Made by a program: the position numbers and the translations under genes. A DNA stretch of 64,000 nucleotides, from positions 1,983,102-2,047,101 of the forward strand of contig SIJG01000006.1 of the NCBI GenBank assembly GCA_023374025.1. Direction: 5' to 3'. Positions 1 to 9,600 of the stretch are shown here, piece after piece. Position 1 is the stretch's first letter; every line of letters starts with the position of its first letter. The stretch is from Heterodera schachtii. Lineage: Eukaryota > Nematoda > Chromadorea > Rhabditida > Heteroderidae. The notes under the pieces were generated by a model. It saw nothing but the letters and a program-made list of their open reading frames with translations. It was not told where the DNA came from and did no database searches.

Positions 1-216
1 ATTCTTTCCGTGAATGTTTCCCATTTTGCATAAATTCTTTCTTTATTTTAAAATATTTTTCAACAATTTCTTTTTTTTCATCATCATTTTTTAGGTTTTT
101 CACTGAGTTGCCTTTTTTCAATTGTCGCTTCCATTTATAAATAGAGCTCAAATTTATTTCCAAATGTTTTGCTATTATTTGTTTGCATTTTTCTCTTTTT
201 ACCTCCAATTTTTCAT
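1..216 (-). pseudogene. Continuation of copy 1 in a shifted frame: further HTH-like repeats
   Basis: Reading the minus strand one base out of phase from the stop of the upstream frame gives an uninterrupted coding stretch to the window edge. It contains IIAKHLEINLSSIYKWKRQL, a second repeat parallel to the IAKKLGVN..IYKWK unit of the main frame, and then the start of a third (EKKEIVEKYFKIKKEF). Repeat spacing is about 50 residues. The gene extends beyond the window. The shift looks like loss of one base near 224-230, where a Tyr-Tyr-Asn codon run is expected from the first repeat. Confidence 0.5.
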
Positions 217-816
217 TTATTTTGTTATATATTTCATCAAATTCTTTATTATTTTGCGCTTTTCCACTTCTGTATATTTATTTAAATTCATTCCAAATTC
301 TCTCTTCCATTTGTAAATTTTTTCTATATTGACTCCCAATTTTTTTGCAATTTTTCTTTCGATTTTATTATAATATTTTTTTGAATATTTCTTTCCCATT
401 TGCTTAATCTTCTCTTTTATTAAATGAAATTTTTCCACAGTTTCTCTTTTCTTTTTATTAATTGCATTATAAAAAATATCATAAATTTGTTCATTATTTG
501 TTGGAATTGGCAATTGGCCGCCCAATTCATCACAATTTGTGGACATTTCTTCACCTTCCTCTTCTTTCACTTCAAAAATTTCATAAACAATTTGATCAAT
601 TTGTTGATCATTTTGTCCAAATTGGTTATTCTGATCAGCATTTTCTTCATAAATTTTCTTATCAATTCGACAAATATTTTCTTCAGTCCTTTCTTCCCAT
701 CTTTTGCCGAATATTTCATCAAAAGTTTTTTCTTGATTTATTTTGCCAGCCTCAATTTGGTCAATTGCATATTCGAAAGTTAATGAGCATAATAATAAAA
801 TTATTAATATTTTCAT
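217..816 (-). CDS. Secreted acidic protein with helix-turn-helix-like repeats (copy 1, frame broken at 3' end)
   Basis: The 199-residue frame starts with a clear signal peptide (MKILIILLLCSLTFEYA), followed by an acidic, Gln/Asn-rich segment (about residues 25-110) and a basic helical segment (about 120-180). The basic part contains IAKKLGVNIEKIYKWKREFG, which has the look of a helix-turn-helix of the transposase/Psq type (IA-x-x-LGV then a Y-K-W-K recognition helix). The frame stops at 217-219, but a one-base shift there opens a continuing frame to the window edge with a second and a third repeat of the same kind. The gene is therefore either recently broken or carries a sequencing indel. 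A head-to-head near-identical copy lies at 1754-2299. I do not recognise a named family. Secretion is well supported; DNA binding is inference from motif shape. Confidence 0.6.
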   Translation of the reverse strand: MKILIILLLCSLTFEYAIDQIEAGKINQEKTFDEIFGKRWEERTEENICRIDKKIYEENADQNNQFGQNDQQIDQIVYEIFEVKEEEGEEMSTNCDELGGQLPIPTNNEQIYDIFYNAINKKKRETVEKFHLIKEKIKQMGKKYSKKYYNKIERKIAKKLGVNIEKIYKWKREFGMNLNKYTEVEKRKIIKNLMKYITK

Positions 817-2246
817 GATATTTTTATATAAAAAACATGTATAAGAATTATTTAATAAAATATTTTTTCGAAATGCATTTTGTTTATTAATTTTAAAGCC
901 TGGCTAAATTATACAATCAATTATTTACCAGATTTAGTCATTATATCATCAATACGATGCATAATAATAATTCAATTTATTTATATTTTCCTTTTCTCGG
1001 CGAATATGGAAGTAATTAATACGAGCTAACAATAATTGGAATTATTCGAACTTTTTTGATCAGATAAAATCAGTTTCAAAATAAATCTTATATTAGTGAA
1101 CAGCGACCGTGAAAACTCTAATTATAAAATTTATCTAGGAAATGTTTTAATTTGAGCTTTCCCATCAATTTTTGCAAAATAAAAGGTTTAAAAATTACCA
1201 AATCTTGTTTTCAATTTTAGGAATTATCAAGAATTTAATCCAAAAAAATTTTATAAGGCAGATGACTAATAAAAAATAGCCAATTAGTTGATTGATTAAA
1301 TAGGTGCCAGCAGTAAATAACATTGAATTTTTTGCTTTTCTTTGAAATTTTCTATTATGGAGTTCTATACACATATAATTCCATATTGACCATTTATGTG
1401 CATTTTTTCAAATTTGTCAGTATTTTGGCATTATTTCGCTATTTTATAGCCACATTTGGCATTTTTCCAAAAAAGCTCTATTTGAACTGGCCTATCAACT
1501 AAATTAGCCTTTCATAAAAGAATTTTATCCGAGATATTTGATAGCCGTAATATTTACTCCAATTATTCGTCGAGAAAAATATGTATTATATAATTAAATT
1601 ATATTCTAATTGATGCATCATATTGTGGATATAATGACTAAATGTGGTTAATAATTGATTGAATAATTTAGACATGTTAAAAATGAATAATTAAATAATT
1701 CATTTGTAAAAATATTTCTATAAATCTATTCATTTTATTTTTACAAAAAAATCATGGAAATATTATTTATATTTTTATTATTATGCTCATTAACTTTCGA
1801 ATATGCAATTTACCAAATTGAGGCTGGCAAAATAAATCAAGAAAAAACTTTTGATGAAATATTCGGCAAAAGATGGGAAGAAAGGACTGAAGAAAATATT
1901 TGTCGAATTGATAAGAAAATTTATGAAGAAAATGCTGATCAGAATAACCAATTTGGACAAAATGATCAACAAATTGATCAAATTGTTTATGAAATTTTTG
2001 AAGTGAAAGAAGAGGAAGGTGAAGAAATGTCCACAAATTGTGATGAATTGGGCGGCCAATTGCCAATTCCAACAAATAATGAACAAATTTATGATAATTT
2101 TTATAATGCAATTAATAAAAAGAAAAGAGAAACTGTGGAAAAATTTCATTTAATAAAAGAGAAGATTAAGCAAATGGGAAAGAAATATTCAAAAAAATAT
2201 TATAATAAAATCGAAAGAAAAATTGCAAAAAAATTGGGAGTCAATA
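334..2246. repeat. Imperfect inverted duplication carrying two divergent genes
   Basis: The left arm (about 334-963) is the reverse complement of the right arm (about 1611-2246). Coding parts differ at only a few positions; the immediate 5' flanks diverge, but a block at 900-963 matches 1611-1672 in inverse orientation (shared core ATAATGACTAAAT, then TAATTGATTG). The central 650 bp or so is unique and AT-rich, with no other gene visible. Confidence 0.7.
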
Positions 2247-2299
2247 AAGAAAAAATTAGAATAATTAAAACAACTCTGACTTTATTCGAAAATATGTAG
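1754..2299 (+). CDS. Secreted acidic protein with a single HTH-like repeat (copy 2, 3' truncated)
   Basis: This 181-residue frame is nearly identical to the minus-strand copy at 217-816 through about residue 163: signal peptide, acidic Gln/Asn-rich middle and the start of the helix-turn-helix-like repeat (IAKKLGVN). It then diverges to an unrelated tail (ending LFENM), exactly where the inverted duplication ends, so the YKWK recognition-helix part is missing. The start ATG lies in a weak A-rich context. The two genes are divergent with about 940 bp between their ATGs and share an upstream block near -100 to -160. It may be a functional truncated paralogue or a duplication by-product. Confidence 0.5.
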   Translation: MEILFIFLLLCSLTFEYAIYQIEAGKINQEKTFDEIFGKRWEERTEENICRIDKKIYEENADQNNQFGQNDQQIDQIVYEIFEVKEEEGEEMSTNCDELGGQLPIPTNNEQIYDNFYNAINKKKRETVEKFHLIKEKIKQMGKKYSKKYYNKIERKIAKKLGVNKEKIRIIKTTLTLFENM

Positions 2300-2640
2300 A
2301 ACATAAAAGGTAACTCAAAATTATTTATTATGAAATCTTAATTCCATATCATTCTCACTGAATTTTTAGAAAAAGATGGAAATTTTATTTCATAAGTATT
2401 TCCGAAAAACCATTCATTTTCGTATTCCTTGCAAAGTGCAAAAATTCATTAGATAAATTTGTTTTATATTTTTTTCTCATTTTTATTCTATGATAATTTA
2501 TAAACATAACAAAATAGAATTCCGCAAAATAAATAAGAAAAAGTAAGCTAAGAAACTATGCCCTAAAAATAAATATTAAAACGGTTCCATTCAAATGCAA
2601 AATTTTCCCAAAATTTATTTTAAAAATTATTTGATAATTT
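2300..2640. other. AT-rich spacer
   Basis: I see no gene, RNA or recognisable repeat here. Confidence 0.5.
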
Positions 2641-2649
2641 ATTTTTTGC

Positions 2650-2757
2650 CTCAGGAAACCAATTACGGATTGCTTTATCTTTTTCGCTTATTCTAATGGC
2701 CCAAGTGGCCAACGGTGGAAATGGGGCAATGAAAGCGAGGACGACGAAGGTCGTTGA
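2650..2757 (+). pseudogene. Degenerate signal-peptide exon related to locus A exon 1
   Basis: The stretch resembles exon 1 of locus A (3680-3806): a hydrophobic run (IALSFSLILMAQVANGG) followed by acidic codons (frame-shifted) and the same ending GACGAAGGTCGTT. The expected ATG is missing and the frame is broken between the hydrophobic and acidic parts. I read it as a dead copy of the first exon. Confidence 0.4.
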
Positions 2758-2974
2758 AAAATGTTTTATAAAAATTCCAGCCAAATGAGGAAATTTTCAT
2801 TTTTAAATGTTGTCCGGGTCCAACCGGATCATGAAAATCCAAAAAAAATCTCCAAAAATTTTTTCATGAAAATAAAAGTTTATACTTTAAAAATATTATA
2901 TAAATATTTTCATAAAATATATTTATTTTACAAACAAACTTTATTATTTGTCCATTTTTTTTTGCCATTCAAAC

Positions 2975-3110
2975 CACCTCCTTTTTTTGCGGTGCGTTTT
3001 TTTAAACTTCGGGGACATTGGGGTCCGGCGGTGCCGATAGGCGCAGCCGGGAAAATTTTTGAAAATTTACTTCGGATTTGTTAACAGATTTTATTCAAAA
3101 AATGACCAAA
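2975..3110 (+). repeat. Dispersed repeat with a GGCGGTGCCGATAGGCGC core
   Basis: A GC-rich core (GGTCCGGCGGTGCCGATAGG) is followed by an AT-rich tail (GGGAAAATTTTTGAAAATTT). The same unit occurs near 43545-43720 and twice inside the hAT-like element at 49813-50721 (about 50149 and 50282), so it is a mobile or hitchhiking repeat. Confidence 0.55.
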
Positions 3111-3679
3111 ACTTGTGATTTTGCCAATGTGTTTTACAGAATTTGTATCAAAAATGCTCAATTTTCAAAGAATATTAGGTTATTTTAAGTTGAAATATTT
3201 TTTATTTATTTTTCAGACTGCTCAAAAGCTCAATCTTTATGCGTGTATTTTCACCTCTCGCCTCTCGTCCCAAAAAACGAGAGATAAAAACTTCGTTATT
3301 ATTATATACACATATATTTGTATATAATATCTTTTCATTATTATAATAATAATAAATTGTAAATATGAAATAAATTTGTTTCAATCAATTTTCATTCAAT
3401 AAATGCTACCCAAATCCCTACGCAAAACGTTAACACGTAATCTTACTTTTATGTTTCTATTAGAATTTCATTCATTTATTGCTCAAATATATACAGATAA
3501 TAAATTTATTTAAAACAAATATTGTAAAATGTATAAGCAATAAAATTATTTTCAATAAAAAATATAAAATTATTTAAGATAATTTAATTCGTAAATAATA
3601 AAAAAAATATATATTAAAATATTTGCTTAAATTTTTGAAATTTTTAAATATTTTAAATTATTTGTCTCACAAAAACAGA

Positions 3680-6600
3680 ATGCTTCGCAACCAAATTTTC
3701 TGGATTGCTTTACTGTTGGCACTTCTTCGGGTGGCACAATTGGCTCCATCTCACGGTGGCGCCGCCTACAATGGTTATGACGAAAGTGAAACCGAGGAAA
3801 ACGAAGGTCGTTCAAATTAATGGCTGAACTTTTGGTTCCTATGACGTCCGTCAAAAACCATCAAATGAAAAAAAAAAATTTTTATATATAACATTGCTCA
3901 AAGCAACCAAATTTCTTTAAATCTTGATGTCTTTCGATAGCCATAAGTGTTTTATATGATCCTGAAAAAATTCGAAAAAATTTCGTTATTTTTCAAGAAA
4001 GTTATGACTAGGGATACGATTTTTAGGCTCTAAACACTGTCAAAATAGGCACTTAAAAAAATGGAAAATAGGCACGAAAAACCTCATTTTTAGGGGTGTA
4101 AAATGACAAAAGGTATTCAAAAAAAAAGTAAAAAAAATTAGGCCAAATGAGTATTGAGATAAATAATTTTTAAATCACAAATTCTTGTCAAGAAAATAAA
4201 TAAATTTTGGAGATGAATTTTTGCAAATTTTTTCATTTCTTAGGGGGTGTATTTTTGAAAAAAATTTTGGGTCGATTCTTAGGGGTGTATTTTTAAAATT
4301 CCCAAAAAATCGCTTCTTAGGGGTGCATTTTTCGTTTTTATTGCATTTTTGTTAATAATTTTGGGCAAAACGCAAAAATAGGTAAAAACGGGTTCTTTCA
4401 AAATTTTTTAGGCTTTTTAGGCTCTAAAAATAAAAGGCCTAAAAAATAGGCACTAATAACTCGAAAACTAGCTTAACGACAGCCCAAAAAAAAACATTTT
4501 TTCGTGCGTTTCAGGCCACGGAGAGCTCAGGAAAAAATAGGCTTTTGCGTAAAAATCGTATCTCTAGTTATGACCAAAAATGTTCAAAAAAAAAAAAAAA
4601 ACTTGGTTTTTTGAGCTTTCAAGTCATCATGGAACTTAATGCCTTTTTGTTTTGAAATTTTTAAGGTTAATAGAAAAGCACTTGGTGCTATCAAGTGACA
4701 TCAAGCTATACCCACTGCTATTAAGTAGCAGTAGGAATTTATATGGTCATTACCAGGGTTGTCAAAAAAAATGGCCAAAATATACGCATAAATATGCAAA
4801 TAAAGTCGTGAAATATGCACCAAATAGGCACAAAAATATCGCAAAATATGCACCAAATATTCACAAAAACTTGAAAATATTTTGTTCCTCATAAATTTTA
4901 TCGGTTGTTTTTGCAATTGCAAATCAAAAATTTCTCAAGATTTTCGGTAGTGAAGCTCACTGTTTACCCACTCGCGCATCCATTCAGATTTGGATTAATT
5001 TTAGGCATAATCAAAATTTTGGAAAATATAGAAAAATAATGGCCAAATATTCATGAAATTTGCAGAAAAAACCCAAAATATGCAAATAAAAGTCCCGACT
5101 TTTATACGCAAATATCAAAAAGACGATGTTTTTCCTGCTAAAATTAGACTGCGTAGAATCCAGGAAAAAAAAATGCATTTGCATATTTTTGACAGCCCTG
5201 GTCATTACTAATTTGGCTAGTTAGCAGTCATTATGATGATATAAAATTTGGTTATTTTGGGCGAATTTATGAATAATTTTCTGTCAAAAATTTTCAATTT
5301 GATGATTTTTGACTAACATCTCAGCACCGAGCGTTTTGTAAATTGCGCTACCATGACAATTTATTTGAATAGAATTTGTTGTAAATGCTGCTTCAGATAG
5401 CATACTGTAGCTCCAAGTGTTCCTAGCTTGCCTACAAAATTAAAAAAAATATTTAGCTTTTCAAAAAAGCTGAGAACCAAAAAGTGCAGAAAATTAAATT
5501 TTCAAATTTTTTGAAATTTTGCTTATAATCGAGGACTAAAAATTTGAAAAAAAAAATATAAATGCATTTTAATTTTACAAAAAAAATTTAAATTTTTGGT
5601 AATCTAAAAAAATTAGTTGTTTTTTTCAGATTTGCGGAACGATCATTGCAAAATTTCTTTTACTTTTTTGCCTTTTTTTCTTTTAAAAAATTCAACCCGA
5701 GATTTTTCATCCCGAAAATATTTTAATCCCCAATTCTAGGGGGGCAGCAATTAATTAGCCTAGACGGATTTAATTTCTTCTTAAATTATTTAAAAAAATA
5801 TTATATTTAAAAGCAAGGATATTACGGGTTACCCATGATTATAAATCCTGGTTTTTGGAAAAAAAACACGATTTTTTTGGTCCAAAGGCTATTAGCGAAC
5901 TGTGCTAGAATTTACAAAAAATTTTCGTATCCCCCCCCCCCCCCCCAACTCGCTTCGTTCCATTCTGGCATTTTAGACCCGAAAGCAGAAGCCCGGTTTT
6001 ATGGGCTCGAAAACCGGCCTGAACTTTTTTTTTTTCGGTCGCCCAGTTATCCTACCCGAGTTTTTTCAGCCCGGAATTTCCTTGAGATCAGACAAAGAAA
6101 AATTTATTAATTTTTGTTTAATAAAAAAGTAATGGATAAATTTTTAGGACCTGCCAACTCATGGTTTCATGATTTAACAGGAAATATTTTCTCTGGTTCA
6201 ATGCGTCAACCAAATGATGAAGGTTTTTTAAGCTTCCGAATTGAATAAAAAAAAAAATTTCATCTTCAATTCTGCCAAGCATTTAAATTGAATTACAATT
6301 TTTAATTTGATTAATTTTTAAGGAAATTTTTTCTCTGAATCAACGCGTCAATCAACTAATGGAGGTATTTTAATTAGGAAATTATACTCAAAATTTTTGA
6401 TTTCAGTAGTGTCATGGGTTAAAATTACTTTTTTTCTTTTTTTGTGTAATTTTTTAATACAAAGACTTCGTTATTAACAAATTAAAATAATTTCATTTAA
6501 ACAAAAAAAATTACACAGTTTTTCATAATGATGAGGAGGATGAGGAGTTAAAGCAACTCAAAGATCGCACACGTGCTGAATATGATAAGGAACAAATTGC

Positions 6601-9600
6601 GAAAGCCATGGAATTGTCTATGGAAGAAATTGGGAATGACCCACATGATCAAGAGATTGAAGCAATCAAACAACTGTCATTAAAAGAACAGAAAAAAAGG
6701 GAGAAAGAACTGATTAAATTGGCCATACAACAATCTATAGAGGTACTGTAATACCGTATTACCTACCGAAAGATTCATTTTTTTTTATCTTGGTATTTAT
6801 CGCGGAGCGCAGAGTTGGGTTCTTTACTCCTATTTTCAAGGTGTTATGTGTAGGGCTTGAAATTATATGGATTTATACACATATTTTTCTGGGCATATGC
6901 TATGAAGAAAGGGGCTCAAAAAAACGCATTTCTACGTTAAATTTTTTTGTTTGGTGAAGGTTTTTAGTCCATATAAATTCATATTTTTAGGGTTTTTGAG
7001 AATAAATGCATATTTTGCCATTTTTGCGTTTTTAGTCAATATTTCGGCCATTTTTTGGAAATTTTCACAAGAAATATGCAAAGAAAAAGAAGCGAAAAAT
7101 AACTTCACTAAGAATCAGATTAGAAATAAAAAAAATACACCCCCCCCCCCCAAAAAGGAGAATTTTTTGAATATTGGCAAATTTTTTGGGTATTTTGTTA
7201 GTCTCCGAAAATGTTTGCTGACATCAAAATGAAATTATTACAAAAAAATTTTTTGAGATGTATTAGATTTGCAATTTTTAAGCTCGAATATGATAACATT
7301 TGGCATTCTTAAGGTTTAAATCCATTTTTAGTAGTTTATTTTTTATGTTTATTTAAGCAATTTTGAATATATACAAATTTTTGGAATTTTTGTGGCTTTT
7401 AAACTATATATATTTTGGCAGTTTTTAGTCCGTATTTTGCTACATATTTGGTCATTTTTGAGCTTTTAGTCCATGTTTCGACTTTTAGTCCTATTTGATA
7501 TTGTCTATTAGCCTGTAAAATTTCAATAAATTTCGTTAAGTTTAAAAACAGCTATGATCAAAAGTTAAAAAAAAATTTTTTTGTGGTCTTGGTCATGAAA
7601 TTTTTTTTACCCCATTCTTTTTTTAGTCTAATAATTTGTGTAATTTTTTAATTCAACAGCAAAAGCCAAGACAACAGCTCACTGAAGAAAAATCTGAACA
7701 TGAAAAACTGTTTCATGATCTTAATGCCGTTGAATCGGAAGCTCTGCAACTTTATATGCTCGGCTTGGGAGGACAAGCGAAGGCACTGCTTAGTGAAAGT
7801 GCGCAAAGTAGAGCAAAAGTGAAAGGAAGATATGAATTATGGAAAATCCAAAACGCTGGTGGTGGTAATGGTGGTAGTGTTGGCACCGGTAACACTGGTG
7901 CCGTTATTGGTAGTGCCCGATACGGTGGTGCCGAAACTGATAGACCGTATCTAAACAGCAGGCCGGAGAGCAGTAAAGCAGCGGCGCAGCGTGGAAAAGC
8001 TGTGGAGCAACCAAAAGAAGTAAAAGCAAAAATTTATCATTTTTATGTTTCTAAATATTTTTGAAAATTTTATAAAAAATTTTGAAATTTCGTAATGTTC
8101 GAAAATTCATGAAAATTTTGCAAAATATTTGTTTTATCGGTTAATGTCCAAATTGGTCACCGAGAAAATTTTTTAAAACAAATTAAAAAATTCAAATTTT
8201 CCTTAACCGGCCTATTGATAATTAGGGCGATGGTTTACAAGGGCTAAAATATTGCATAAACAACCTATGATTTTTGCCATAGGCTTTCTCCAAAAAAAAC
8301 CTAAATTAATTTGATTACAAAAGCTTAGGACAGACTTATAAAAACCAATTTGTTCTCTCTAAATAATTTTAAATCCACAAAAAAACGCTTTCACTACTGA
8401 CACTTTTAATAGTTTAAGCTAATTAAAAAAATAATTTTAATTTAGATTTATTAGAAATTTAATTAAAAAAATATATAAATTTAAGGCATCGGCTGGTGAT
8501 GAAGGATTGAATGAGGCTGAAAAAACTGTTTTTAAGAACGGGCTTAACATGGGAACAAATGAACGCAAACTATCCCTTTTTCAGCTTTCTGATGACGAAA
8601 GCAAAGATAAAGTGTTCAGTGCTTGGCTTAAGCAAGATATAAAGGAACAAAAATACCGTAAAATGTTGGACAAGAACGATGATACTGTAAGGCGTAGGGG
8701 GCATACCATTGATGAGCAGGAGGAAAATCATACTGTATGGCGTGAAGGTCATCATACCATTGACCAGGTGGGTGAAAAATTTTTTTTCTGGGTCGCGCAC
8801 GAGTCGCAATTTGTGAAAAATCCGGATTTCGAACAATTGGTTTGGTTCAAAAAAATTTTTATGCCAAAATAAAGGCTAATTACTTGGCTAATTAAAAAAA
8901 ATGGCAAAGAGCTATGTTTCATCAACACTTAAAGGCTATAATCTTGATGTTGATTATTATGTCTTTTACAAAAACTTTATCACTTATCACTCCTTAATAG
9001 TGATTGCGACACCCCAAAAACACTGAAAACGGGAAAACTTTTGGAAATTCCGAAGGGGTTGTAATAGATTTTTAAAAATTCTAATTTTTTATTTCTTTCT
9101 GAGAATTGTGTGATTTTATAAGATTTTTTTAGCGTTTTGCAGGATTTAATTTTATATGGAAACAGAAGCTTCTTGTAAGATTGTACGAGAATTCTCGAAT
9201 ATTAAATAAATAATTTTAAGAAATCTTTGCTATTTTTAAGTTTTGTATTTTTTAAAATCCATAAAAATATAAAATAATTTTATTTTTTTAAATTTTTTTG
9301 AAATAAAAAACAAAAAGAAAATAATTCTTGTTTTTGCTGGATTTCATTTGAAGACTTTGGTGTTTTGTTATTTTTATAAAAGTAAAAATACGACAGATCG
9401 AATAATCAAGGACGACATTTAAATGATTAAAGCACCCATAAAGATCTATGTTCAAACAAATTCACTGCTATAATTTAATATCAGGAAGAAGAATATGATG
9501 ATACTGTATCGCATATTGGGCACAATACAGATGAAGAAGAGGAAGATGATACCGTATTGCATACGAGGCGTAACCGTGACCGTGAAGAGGACGATTCTAC

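Larger units (their letters stand above)
3843..5345. mobile_element. Foldback element with two nested insertions
   Basis: Ends are inverted: left GTCAAAAACCATCAAATG near 3851, right a mirror ending in GACTAACATCTCAGCACC near 5334. The core shares the CATTCGATAGCCC and GTTATGACCAAAAA type words with other foldback elements in the window. It is split by hAT-like insertions at 4009-4566 and 4754-5200. It sits in the first intron of locus A. Confidence 0.55.

Noticed and set aside
424..818. Plus-strand Phe/Ile-rich frames of about 119 residues
   Set aside because: They are antisense to the secreted acidic gene and repeated identically opposite the second copy; no signal of their own.
2761..3084. 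107-residue plus-strand frame
   Set aside because: It runs across a dispersed repeat (GGCGGTGCCGATAGGCGC) with no signal peptide, splice support or relatives with a kept frame.
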